The position numbers and the translations under genes are program-made. Source: Prauserella marina (GTDB lineage: Bacteria; Actinomycetota; Actinomycetes; Mycobacteriales; Pseudonocardiaceae). Taken from it: a stretch of 64,000 nucleotides of DNA. The notes beneath the pieces were generated by a model. That model was not told the DNA's origin. It saw nothing but the letters and a program-made list of their open reading frames with translations, and searched no databases. This document shows, one piece after another, positions 34,382 to 42,308 of the stretch. The stretch's first letter is position 1. Each line of letters opens with the position of its first letter. The stretch is from the NCBI RefSeq assembly GCF_002240355.1, contig NZ_CP016353.1, positions 6,239,001-6,303,000 of the forward strand, given 5' to 3'.

Positions 34382-35286
34382 GATTCTTCACGTCCGTCGT
34401 CGAGGAGTTCGATGATCTCGGCCGCCGGTTCGGCGCCGAGCAAGCCTGCCTTGCGTGCCCTCGCGACGGTTCGCCGCGCCAGCGTCGCATAGGAGGGCTC
34501 CACCTCGGGCGCCTGCTCGGCAAGCACCTCAAGGTGTGTGCCCACGGTGCCGGTATCGCCCCGAGCCACCGGCCCGGTCAGCGCCCTGTCACCGTGCCTG
34601 AGCACGTTGTCGAGCGCGGCCGACAGCAGCGGAGCCAACAACCGTTCGGCATTGCGCACTCCATTGTCCCGCAACAGCTCCGCGCAGTCGGCCACCAGGG
34701 TCATCAGGTGGTTGGCTCCATGCGCGAGCGCGGCGTGGTAGATGGACCTCGCCGATTCGGGGATGCGGACCGGCTCCGCGCCCATCTCGACGGTCAGCGC
34801 CTCACCGACATTCCAGGCAGCCTCGTCGAATTCCTCCGCGGTGACCCCGACGCTCGCCGAAGCCATCCGGTCCAGATCCTCGCTCCTGCCGGTGAACGTC
34901 ATCACGGGATGCAGGGCGAGCGGCAACGCGCCGAGCTCACTCGCGGGCCGCAGTACCTCGACGCCGTGTGCTCCCGAGGTATGCACCACGATCTGTCCTG
35001 CCCGAAACGCACCCGCCTTCGCGAGCCCTGCCGTCATCGGAGCCAGCGCGTCGTCCGGGATGGCGAGCAACACCAGGTCGGCTTGCCTTGCCACTTCGTC
35101 GGGCGGCAGCAGGGGGACGCCGGGCAACAACCGTTCGGCCCTGCTCACCGAGGCTTCGGAAATGCCGGAGGCGGCGACGACACTGTGTCCCGCACGCGCG
35201 AGAGCGGCGGCGAGCACGCTGCCGACCTTTCCGGCGGAGACGACTCCGACCGCGAGCCGGGCGGGGCGCGTCACCGCGTGCCCCAT
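34378..35286 (-). CDS. Rossmann-like/DUF2520 oxidoreductase, candidate ketopantoate reductase
   Basis: A protein of about 302 aa with an N-terminal NAD(P)-binding fold (VGVVSAGKVGSVLAAALARA) and the C-terminal all-helical DUF2520 domain (YHAALAHGANHLMTLV). Architecture resembles ketopantoate and 6-phosphogluconate dehydrogenases. It overlaps panC by four bases and corresponds to Rv3603c. From memory, the PanG ketopantoate reductase described in Francisella has this architecture, so a role in pantoate synthesis is a reasonable inference. The start is ATG 35286 or TTG 35313. Confidence 0.8.
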   Translation of the reverse strand: MGHAVTRPARLAVGVVSAGKVGSVLAAALARAGHSVVAASGISEASVSRAERLLPGVPLLPPDEVARQADLVLLAIPDDALAPMTAGLAKAGAFRAGQIVVHTSGAHGVEVLRPASELGALPLALHPVMTFTGRSEDLDRMASASVGVTAEEFDEAAWNVGEALTVEMGAEPVRIPESARSIYHAALAHGANHLMTLVADCAELLRDNGVRNAERLLAPLLSAALDNVLRHGDRALTGPVARGDTGTVGTHLEVLAEQAPEVEPSYATLARRTVARARKAGLLGAEPAAEIIELLDDGREES

Positions 35287-35418
35287 AGGACGCTCATCTT
35301 CACAGACTCCCAAATTCGTTCCAGTCCCGCTCCTGCGCGGGTACCAGACGACGGCGCGAGACTAGCCGCGGTTCGGGGTGCCCGCGCGAAGTAGGTGACG
35401 AGCTTCACCCGTACCGGG

Positions 35419-36591
35419 TCACCCCGACCTGCGCGCCGTCGCGAGCCGGACGGCGTGTTCCCTGCTGGCCCTCACCACCTTCAGCAGGTCGTCGTGCTTG
35501 GCGCTCGCCTTCGCGTCCTTTGCCGCCTTGCGCCGGAGAAACGCCAGCTCAGTGACGCCTGCCTGATATTCGGCGACCGCTCTGGCCGCCTCTTTGCCAG
35601 ATTCCTTGCGGGCGAGCCGCCGCCACTTCTTCCGCTCGTTCAGGTCGGCGAGCAATTCGACCTCGGAGCGCGCGATCCAGCCTGCCTCGGCCATGGCCGG
35701 CAACGCGGCGGCGATGATGCGCTGCTCCCTCCTTCGTTGCCACAGCACGAGCAGGAAGACACCGATGAACATCGGCACCATGATCAGGAAGTAGACGTTG
35801 AGGAACGTCGTCGCTCCGCCGAGGGTCGCCGCCGCGTTCCACAGCGAGTGCAGGAGGACCGCGGCCAGGTAGGCGCACACCGAAACCAGCAGCTTCGCCT
35901 GCTTGCCGCGCAACCTGACCGCGTACCCGATCCCGATCGCGGCGATGACCGTGAACAACGGGTGAGCGAAGGGGGAGAGCACGCCCCTGAGGATGAAAGC
36001 GGCCACGACGCCGGAACTCATCCCGTCGCCGAAACCCTGCTCGGCGAACGCCCTTCCGAAGTAGTAGATGTTCTCGGTGAAGGCGAAGCCCGCCGCGCTG
36101 AACCCGCCGTACACGATCGCGTCGACGATGCCGTCGAACTCGTCCGCCCGCCGCCACAGGATCAGCAGCACCGGGACGATCTTGACCGCTTCCTCGATGA
36201 ACGGCGCCGATACGATCGCGCTGATCCTGCTGCCCTGGCCTGAACCGAGCAGCAGGTCGCCGACGGCTTCGGCGGTGTCGTTGACGAGCAAGGCGGTGAG
36301 GGTCGCGACACACGCGCCCCACAGAAAGGTCAACAGCAGCAGCTTCGCCGGTTCCGGCTCCCAGCGGTCGATCCACAGGAAAGCCGCGACCACGATCGCG
36401 ACAGGGACCACAGCGGCGACGACCCCGATGATGACGGCGAGAACCCCGACCCTGACCGTGGCCAGCCCGAACACGAGCAACCCGCACAACGCCACCCCGG
36501 CGAGCCCGACGACGGGCAACAGAACCGTGATCCTTCGCGGCATGTGCCTGCGTAGCTGACTCCCGTGCCCGTTGGGCTGTGCTCCCCTCAC
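35419..36591 (-). CDS. PrsW-family intramembrane metalloprotease
   Basis: Up to 390 aa with about nine membrane segments. The PrsW signature residues are visible: EEAVK near residue 133 (two catalytic Glu), FAFTENIYYF, HPLFT and LLHSLWN. A cytoplasmic Lys/Arg-rich tail of about 90 residues follows the last helix. In Bacillus PrsW cleaves an anti-sigma factor; the target here is unknown. GTG 36591 is the first possible start, and ATG 36543 (MPRRITVLL) is an equally plausible one. It ends 132 bp upstream of the DUF2520 gene. Confidence 0.82.
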   Translation of the reverse strand: MRGAQPNGHGSQLRRHMPRRITVLLPVVGLAGVALCGLLVFGLATVRVGVLAVIIGVVAAVVPVAIVVAAFLWIDRWEPEPAKLLLLTFLWGACVATLTALLVNDTAEAVGDLLLGSGQGSRISAIVSAPFIEEAVKIVPVLLILWRRADEFDGIVDAIVYGGFSAAGFAFTENIYYFGRAFAEQGFGDGMSSGVVAAFILRGVLSPFAHPLFTVIAAIGIGYAVRLRGKQAKLLVSVCAYLAAVLLHSLWNAAATLGGATTFLNVYFLIMVPMFIGVFLLVLWQRRREQRIIAAALPAMAEAGWIARSEVELLADLNERKKWRRLARKESGKEAARAVAEYQAGVTELAFLRRKAAKDAKASAKHDDLLKVVRASREHAVRLATARRSG

Positions 36592-36615
36592 GCGGGCACC
36601 CTAACCGTGCGCCGA

Positions 36616-38376
36616 TCAGTCCTCAGCGCGGCGCCTCCTGCGCGAAGGTGTGCTCCGCGTGCCGTGTGCGGCGAGCAGTTCGCTGACCGAACGGCCTTCC
36701 GCGTGCGATCCGGCCTGTTCCTCGACCAGCGGGGGCTGCTCCTGCGCCCTCCGGCCGCTCGATCCGTTGTTCGTGGCAGGCTCCTCAGCGGATGGCTGGG
36801 CGTGCCGGGAACCGTCCGGCTTCCTCCGCCTACCGCCCGAGGCGGCACCATTGCGCGCGTCGTCGGCGGGCGCCTCCGCATCGGCCTTCCTGCGGCGGCC
36901 TCCCGACCGGCCCTGCAACTCTCGCGCCGCCGGCGGCAACGTCGGGTTCGGCTCGACGGCCTCCTGCTCGAACGGTTCCTCCGGCACCCGGTGCGTTCCG
37001 GACCTCGCGGATTCCGGTGGGGCTTGTCTTTCGGCCTGCGGTCGCTGCGGGGGGCTCACCGGCGGCGTGAGCCGCGTCGGCGGTTCGGCGACGGGCTCCG
37101 GCCTTGCCTTCGTGGCGGGGTCCCAATCCGGATCGGCACCGCGCGCGTAGGCGGTCGGCGCCTCGGCGACCGGTTTGCGTGGCGGCGGGCCTGCGCTCGC
37201 GGCGGGGTGAGGACGTCCCCGCGCGGGCGGCTCCATCGCCGGCCTCGTCGGATTGGCCATCGGTGGCCTGCGGACCTGTGCCTGCTCCGGCGGCTTGGCT
37301 TCCTGCCGTTGCGGTTTCCGCTCCGGCGGGCGTCTGGCCGCGGCAGCCTGCGGCTGCTGCGGAGGCGGCACGGGGCCGGGCGGCTGCGTGGCTTTCGGAG
37401 GACGGTGATCGGCCATGGCACGTTCCGCCGCCTGCTCAAGAGCGCGTTCGGCGGCAAGCCGCTCGGCTGAGATCTCGACGGGACGCTCGACCGGAACCTG
37501 CTGCGGTCGGGACCGTTCCGCCCTGTTCTCCGGCCCCTGCGGCCTGGCCTGCGAGTTCACGACGTGTTCGGTGGGGCGAACCCTGCGCGTCGGGGGGTCG
37601 CCCTTCCTCACGGGCTGCTGCACCGGCCGCACGGAGGGCCTGCTGTCCTCTGGGGGACGGGAGGGACGGGGAACGAACTGAGTCCTCGCCGGTTCCTGCT
37701 GCTTCGCGGGCCTGCCGGGTGGCACGCGCCGCTGCGCGGGCTCGGCTTCCGCGACCGGGGTGTCGACGTGGTCGATGACCCTGCCGATCAGCTCGGTGGG
37801 CGGGTCTTCGGCCGCCTCACCGTCACCCTCGACCACCTTTCCCGCCGTGAGCTGTGCCTTCGCGCCGTTCCCGTTCTCGCTCGCCGTCACCAGCTTCGGT
37901 TCCTCACCGAGCGAGCGCATCCGCGTCGATTGCGCCGTCAGCGCGACCCGCTCCCACAGCACCTCGCCACCGAAGAGCGTCTGGAGGTTGTTGCGCAGCG
38001 ACGTGATCTCGGCACGCAGCGCGTCGAACTCCTCGCGCGACTCCTCCTCGATCCGCTGCCGGGTCTCCGATTCGACCTCAAGCTCGAACTCCCGCCTCGC
38101 GGCGATCTCCTTTTCGAGTTCGAGCTCGTAGATCTCCTGCGCTTGCGCTGCCGACTCCTGGGTCGTCGCGGCCTGCTTCCGGTACCGCGTCGCGACGAAA
38201 GCACCGATCAGCGCCGCCCACAACGCGGCAAGGATGCCGAGCCGCAGCCAGCGAAGGTCCTCGGCAAGCACGAGCGCGACGGTCGCGCCGATGGCGAGGA
38301 ACAGCCCCACTGCCAGCCACGGCCTACCCGCGGCGCGGCCAGGCGAGTTGTCACCCACGCCAGTCATGCCCAACAC
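36616..38376 (-). CDS. Membrane protein with coiled coil and long disordered Pro/Arg-rich tail (Rv3604c-like)
   Basis: Up to 586 aa. Two membrane segments at residues 20-60 (WLAVGLFLAIGATVALVLA and LGILAALWAALIGAFVA) are followed by a charged coiled coil (75-150, ELELEKEIAARREFELEVE) with the conserved LRNNLQTLFGGEVLWERVAL. From about residue 180 the protein is low-complexity Pro/Arg/Ala/Gln, ending in a short conserved-looking tail SVSELLAAHG and a basic terminus. The membrane-plus-coil half is probably the DUF6779-type domain and the position equals Rv3604c. Start GTG 38376 or ATG 38367 after AGAAGG. Function unknown. Confidence 0.72.
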   Translation of the reverse strand: MLGMTGVGDNSPGRAAGRPWLAVGLFLAIGATVALVLAEDLRWLRLGILAALWAALIGAFVATRYRKQAATTQESAAQAQEIYELELEKEIAARREFELEVESETRQRIEEESREEFDALRAEITSLRNNLQTLFGGEVLWERVALTAQSTRMRSLGEEPKLVTASENGNGAKAQLTAGKVVEGDGEAAEDPPTELIGRVIDHVDTPVAEAEPAQRRVPPGRPAKQQEPARTQFVPRPSRPPEDSRPSVRPVQQPVRKGDPPTRRVRPTEHVVNSQARPQGPENRAERSRPQQVPVERPVEISAERLAAERALEQAAERAMADHRPPKATQPPGPVPPPQQPQAAAARRPPERKPQRQEAKPPEQAQVRRPPMANPTRPAMEPPARGRPHPAASAGPPPRKPVAEAPTAYARGADPDWDPATKARPEPVAEPPTRLTPPVSPPQRPQAERQAPPESARSGTHRVPEEPFEQEAVEPNPTLPPAARELQGRSGGRRRKADAEAPADDARNGAASGGRRRKPDGSRHAQPSAEEPATNNGSSGRRAQEQPPLVEEQAGSHAEGRSVSELLAAHGTRSTPSRRRRRAED

Positions 38377-38436
38377 CGTACCTTCTGGTAATCGTTTTGA
38401 GACCTTGTCGGTACTTCGAGCGGTACGTTCCGAGCG

Positions 38437-38898
38437 TTAACCGGTTGTCCTCCGATCGCGATCACGATCACGTAAATCCGGGGCACGGCAACAGTGCTCA
38501 AGCCAGAGCGCGGCACCAATGAGGACACCCGCGCAGACCGCGCCGACGACGGCGGCTGGAAGATCGTCCGCCGCGGCCGTGATGTCATTCGACCTCGGCG
38601 CGAGGTAGACCACACCGGCCAGCCATGCGCCGAGCATCAGCGCACCGAGCAATGAGGACGCCTTGGCGAGAGCGACGGCACGGGCGATCCAGACGCCGGT
38701 GATCACCTTGCCAGTGCGAATCATGTTCCTGACGACGAAAGCGAGCGCGCCTTCGACGACGGCGAGTATCGCCAGCGTGACACCGGCGAACGTCGGCAGC
38801 CGGGGAAGCGAACCGTACGCGACCTGAAATACGAAGAAGATCAGCCCGAAGCCGATCACGGCTGCGATGAGCAGCTCACGTGGCCGCGTGAAATGCAT
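38437..38898 (-). CDS. DUF3180 family membrane protein (Rv3605c-like)
   Basis: A 153-aa protein with four predicted membrane segments (LLIAAVIGFGLIFFVFQVAY, FAGVTLAILAVVEGALAFVV, SSLLGALMLGAWLAGVVYL, AAVVGAVCAGVLIGAALWL) and an Arg/Asp tail. In mycobacteria its homologue directly follows folK; here a MerR regulator gene separates the two. Function unknown. Confidence 0.8.
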   Translation of the reverse strand: MHFTRPRELLIAAVIGFGLIFFVFQVAYGSLPRLPTFAGVTLAILAVVEGALAFVVRNMIRTGKVITGVWIARAVALAKASSLLGALMLGAWLAGVVYLAPRSNDITAAADDLPAAVVGAVCAGVLIGAALWLEHCCRAPDLRDRDRDRRTTG

Positions 38899-38931
38899 GC
38901 CCCCTACCGTACTGAGATACCTACCGAAGGG

Positions 38932-38962
38932 TTGACTCTCCAGTAACTGGAGAGTTGAGGAT
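38932..38962 (+). promoter_or_regulatory. MerR-type promoter with palindrome in the spacer
   Basis: ACTCTCCAG-TAA-CTGGAGAGT (38935-38955) is a perfect 9-bp inverted repeat. It overlaps a -35 TTGACT (38932-38937) and fills the stretch towards a possible -10 at about 38957-38962, giving a spacer of about 19 bp. An operator within an elongated spacer is the hallmark of MerR-activated promoters, so the gene downstream is probably autoregulated. Confidence 0.7.
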
Positions 38963-38981
38963 TCCAGTGCGGGAGGGACGC

Positions 38982-39902
38982 ATGTTCACGATCGGAGAAC
39001 TGGCACGAAGGACGGGGCTGCCCGTGAAGACCATCCGATTCTACTCCGACGAGGGCCTGCTGCCTCCCACGGAAAGAACAAGGTCCGGTTACCGGCTCTA
39101 CGACGCCACGGCGCTGGCCAAGCTCGAACTCGTGCGCACACTGCGCGAGCTCGGCATCGGCCTTTCCGACGTGGAGCAGGTGATCGGGAAGGCGCAGAGC
39201 GTCAAGGAGCTGGCCGAACGGCACGTCGGAATGCTCGACGAGCAGATCCGGCTGCTGCGCCTTCGGCGCGCGGTACTTCGCGCCGTCGCCAACCGGGAAT
39301 CCCAACTGGACGAGGTGAAACTGATGAGCAAACTGGCCGGCATGTCGGACAGCGAACGCAAGAAGCTGGTCGACGAGTTCTGGGACGAGGTCACGACCGG
39401 ACTCGACGTGGACTCCGAGTTCTACACGCGAATGCGTTCAGCGAAACCGGAGCTGCCCGACGATCCGTCCCCGGAACAACTCGACGCCTGGCTGGACTTC
39501 GCCGAGCTGGTGCGCGATCCCGGTTTCCGGGCGCTGGTCCGGAGTTGGGGCGAGGAACAGGAGCAGCGCAGGGCCCAGGGGCAGGACACGAATCCGTACT
39601 CGGAGGCCGAGCAACGGAACTGGACCGCGTGGATCGAGCGGGCCCGCTCCGGTGTCGAGGCGGGGCTCTCCGCCGATTCGGCAGAGGGCCGAGCACTCGC
39701 CGACGAGGTCGTCCGAACGTCCCTTGGGCGAGGCGAGACCGACAGCCCCGCCTACCGCGCCGAACTGGCGGACAAGATGATGGCCGGTGCCGATCCGCGT
39801 GCCGAGCGGTACTGGCAGTTGCTCGCGGTCGTCAACGGCTGGCCGCCCATCCAGAGCAGCCACGAAGCCATGGTGTGGCTGACGACGGCCATCCGCGGCT
39901 GA
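38982..39902 (+). CDS. MerR-family transcriptional regulator
   Basis: A 306-aa regulator with the N-terminal MerR winged helix (FTIGELARRTGLPVKTIRFY, then YRLYD) and a dimerisation helix (LTELVRT-like, RTLRELGIGLSDVEQVI). The effector part, residues 110-306, is long and helical with no recognised ligand domain or metal Cys cluster. ATG 38982 with GGGAGGG at good spacing. It lies between DUF3180 and folK, which are adjacent in mycobacteria, and reads against the fol operon; its stop is one base from the folK end. Confidence 0.88.
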   Translation: MFTIGELARRTGLPVKTIRFYSDEGLLPPTERTRSGYRLYDATALAKLELVRTLRELGIGLSDVEQVIGKAQSVKELAERHVGMLDEQIRLLRLRRAVLRAVANRESQLDEVKLMSKLAGMSDSERKKLVDEFWDEVTTGLDVDSEFYTRMRSAKPELPDDPSPEQLDAWLDFAELVRDPGFRALVRSWGEEQEQRRAQGQDTNPYSEAEQRNWTAWIERARSGVEAGLSADSAEGRALADEVVRTSLGRGETDSPAYRAELADKMMAGADPRAERYWQLLAVVNGWPPIQSSHEAMVWLTTAIRG

Positions 39903-39903
39903 A

Positions 39904-40395
39904 TTACCAGGTCAGGTCTGCCCTCAAGGTGACGGCCGCCTTGTCGGCTTCTGGTAGCGCGGTAAGCAGTTCGGCCGCGCTACCGAGGCCGGGCACCGTG
40001 GCGCCGGGATCGATTTCCAGCCACGGGATCAGTACCGTCGCGCGGTCCGCCGTTCCGGGGTGCGGAAGCAACAGCTCCGGATCGGTGGACCGCACGTCGT
40101 CCACCGTGACGACGTCGACGTCGAGCGTGCGTGGGCCCCAGCGTTGCTCCCTCGTGCGCTCCGCCTCCCGTTCGAGGCGCTGTGCCATGCGCAACCAGGC
40201 GACGTGATCGGTGTCCTCGTCGTCCACGATGCACACCGCGTTGAGGAAGTCAGGCTGGTCGAGCACGCCCCAAGGTTTCGTCTGGTACACGCTGGACACC
40301 GCGACGAGCCCATCAGCCAGCCCCTCGACCGCGAGCTTGAGGTAGCCGAACCGGTCGCCGAGATTGGATCCGAGCGACAGCACCGCCCTGCTCAT
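39904..40395 (-). CDS. folK: 6-hydroxymethyl-7,8-dihydropterin pyrophosphokinase
   Basis: A 163-aa HPPK transferring pyrophosphate from ATP to the pterin in folate synthesis. SLGSNLGDR at residues 7-15, the pterin-binding VYQTKPWG and the magnesium motif RWGPRTLDVDVV identify it. It overlaps folB by four bases (ATGA) as the last gene of folE-folP-folB-folK. Confidence 0.94.
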   Translation of the reverse strand: MSRAVLSLGSNLGDRFGYLKLAVEGLADGLVAVSSVYQTKPWGVLDQPDFLNAVCIVDDEDTDHVAWLRMAQRLEREAERTREQRWGPRTLDVDVVTVDDVRSTDPELLLPHPGTADRATVLIPWLEIDPGATVPGLGSAAELLTALPEADKAAVTLRADLTW

Positions 40396-40754
40396 CGGTC
40401 CCGCCTGACCGTGACAGCGACGTCGGCGAAGTCCAGCGGGATCGGCGCGCTCGGCTTGTGCACGGTGACCTCGACGGCCGAAAGCCGCTCGTCCTTGACG
40501 ACCTCGTCGGCGATCCTGCCCGCGACGCTTTCGATCAGGTCGTACGGCTCGCCGCCGACGATGTCCGCCGCGAGCTGCGCGAGCTCGCCGTAGTGCAACG
40601 TCGTGGTGAGGTCATCGGACGTCGCGGCAGGCGTCAGGTCGAGCCACGCCGTGATGTCGACGACGAAATGCTGGCCCTCGCGCTTCTCGTGTTCGAAGAC
40701 GCCGTGCCTTCCGAAGACCTTCAGGCCGGTCAGCGTGATCCGGTCACCTGGCAC
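40392..40754 (-). CDS. folB: Dihydroneopterin aldolase
   Basis: A 120-aa DHNA converting dihydroneopterin to hydroxymethyl-dihydropterin plus glycolaldehyde. The family start [20 protein letters not shown], followed by EGQHFVVDI, and the catalytic-loop Glu and Lys (ESVAGRIADEVV, VHKPSAPI) are seen. GTG 40754 with GGAG upstream overlaps the folP end by 11 bp; the same frame stays open much further, inside folP, and is not coding there. Confidence 0.93.
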   Translation of the reverse strand: MPGDRITLTGLKVFGRHGVFEHEKREGQHFVVDITAWLDLTPAATSDDLTTTLHYGELAQLAADIVGGEPYDLIESVAGRIADEVVKDERLSAVEVTVHKPSAPIPLDFADVAVTVRRDR

Positions 40755-41622
40755 GGGCAGGCTCCGCCGTGCTCCCGTAACCACTGCGCCACGCCGATGC
40801 GACCAGAACGGCGTCGAGCGAGGCGCCGACGTCGTGCACGCGCACGCCCCAGGCTCCGGCCTCAGCCGCGAGCGCCGACACCGCTGCCGTCGCGACTTCC
40901 CTTCCCGCCGGCGGCCTCGGCTGACCCGATTGGTCGGCGAGCAGCCTGCCGAGGAACCGCTTGCGAGAGGCGCCGACGAGCACGGGGAACCCCATCGCGC
41001 GAAACACGTCGATGCTGTGCAGCAATGCCCAGTCGTGCTCAGCGCGCTTGGCGAAACCGAGGCCGGGGTCGAGCACGATGGCGTCCTCTGAGACACCGGC
41101 GGCGAGCGCGTTGTCGACACAACGGCTCAACTCGTCACGCACCTCTACGACGACATCCTTGTACTCGGCCAGCGCGTTCATGTCCTTGCTGTGGCCACGC
41201 CAGTGCATCAACACCCACGGAACACCCGTTTCGGCGGCGACCTCGGCCATGCCGGGATCGGCGAGCCCGCCGGACACATCGTTGATGATCCGTGCGCCAG
41301 CTTCGACGGCCGCCGAGGCCACTGAGGCCCGCGTGGTGTCGACGGAGACGACGAGGCCGTCCGCTGCCAGTGCATTGACGACCGGAAGGACGCGCCGCAG
41401 TTCCTTGTCCGCGTCGACGCGCTCGGACCCGGGCCGCGTCGACTCGCCCCCGACGTCGATGACGTCGGCGCCCCTTCGCCACATCGCGTGCGCGTGAGCG
41501 AGAGCGTCTTCCCTGCTCAGGTAACGCCCACCGTCCGAAAAGGAATCCGGGGTGACGTTGAGGATGCCCATGACCGCGCACCGACCGAGCTGTGGAAGCG
41601 CGGACTGGTGCCGCGCGGTCAT
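40744..41622 (-). CDS. folP: Dihydropteroate synthase
   Basis: A 292-aa TIM-barrel enzyme, the sulfonamide target, joining p-aminobenzoate to the pterin. Signatures [14 protein letters not shown] (loop 1), [10 protein letters not shown] (loop 2), [15 protein letters not shown] and the phosphate-binding GASRKRFLG are intact, so it is the functional FolP1 type rather than the FolP2 paralogue. ATGA overlap with folE. Confidence 0.95.
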   Translation of the reverse strand: MTARHQSALPQLGRCAVMGILNVTPDSFSDGGRYLSREDALAHAHAMWRRGADVIDVGGESTRPGSERVDADKELRRVLPVVNALAADGLVVSVDTTRASVASAAVEAGARIINDVSGGLADPGMAEVAAETGVPWVLMHWRGHSKDMNALAEYKDVVVEVRDELSRCVDNALAAGVSEDAIVLDPGLGFAKRAEHDWALLHSIDVFRAMGFPVLVGASRKRFLGRLLADQSGQPRPPAGREVATAAVSALAAEAGAWGVRVHDVGASLDAVLVASAWRSGYGSTAEPARAR

Positions 41623-42308
41623 CGCCTTCCCTTGATCAGGTCAAGCGCCTCCGCCCTCGACGAAGCGGATGTCTTGAGCAGACCACGCACCGCCGAGGTC
41701 GTCGTGGACGCTCCCGGCTTGCGGATACCGCGCATCGCCATGCACAGGTGCTCCGCTTCGATGACGACGATCACGCCGCGCGGCTTGAGCTTGCGTTCGA
41801 GAGCGTCGGCGATCTGGGACGTGAGCCGTTCCTGCACCTGTGGCCGCTTCGCGTACAGGTCGACCAGCCGGGCCAATTTGGACAGTCCGGTGACCTTGCC
41901 CTTCCCGTTGGGGATGTAGCCGACGTGCGCGACGCCGTGGAAGGGAACAAGGTGGTGTTCGCAGGTCGAGTACATCGGGATGTCGGTGACCAGCACCAAT
42001 TCCTCGTGACTCTCGTCGAACGTCCGGTCGAGAACGTGGTCGGGGTCGCTGTAGAGACCGGCGAACATCTCGCGGTAAGCCCTCGCGACCCTCGCGGGTG
42101 TCTCGACAAGACCGTTCCTGTCGGGATCCTCGCCGCAAGCGATCAGCAGTTCGCGAACGGCGCGTTCGGCCCTTGCCTGATCGAAAATCCTGCCCGTCGC
42201 GACGGGCGTCCTCTCGGCGAGGAGCGCGTGCCCGTTCTCGGACGGCTCCTCGCCGGTGGTCAAGTCAGCCTCCACGACCGGCTCACCGCTAGCGATAGGA
42301 CTGTCCAT
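41619..42308 (-). CDS. folE: GTP cyclohydrolase I
   Basis: A 229-aa zinc enzyme opening folate synthesis from GTP. Active-site elements are [10 protein letters not shown] (Cys and His zinc ligands), the later Cys in [11 protein letters not shown], and [10 protein letters not shown] at the end. Compared with the E. coli enzyme there is a polar N-terminal extension of about 40 residues. The ATG at 42308 lies inside the last 20 bp of ftsH, so protein quality control and folate genes are transcribed together. Confidence 0.94.
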   Translation of the reverse strand: MDSPIASGEPVVEADLTTGEEPSENGHALLAERTPVATGRIFDQARAERAVRELLIACGEDPDRNGLVETPARVARAYREMFAGLYSDPDHVLDRTFDESHEELVLVTDIPMYSTCEHHLVPFHGVAHVGYIPNGKGKVTGLSKLARLVDLYAKRPQVQERLTSQIADALERKLKPRGVIVVIEAEHLCMAMRGIRKPGASTTTSAVRGLLKTSASSRAEALDLIKGRR

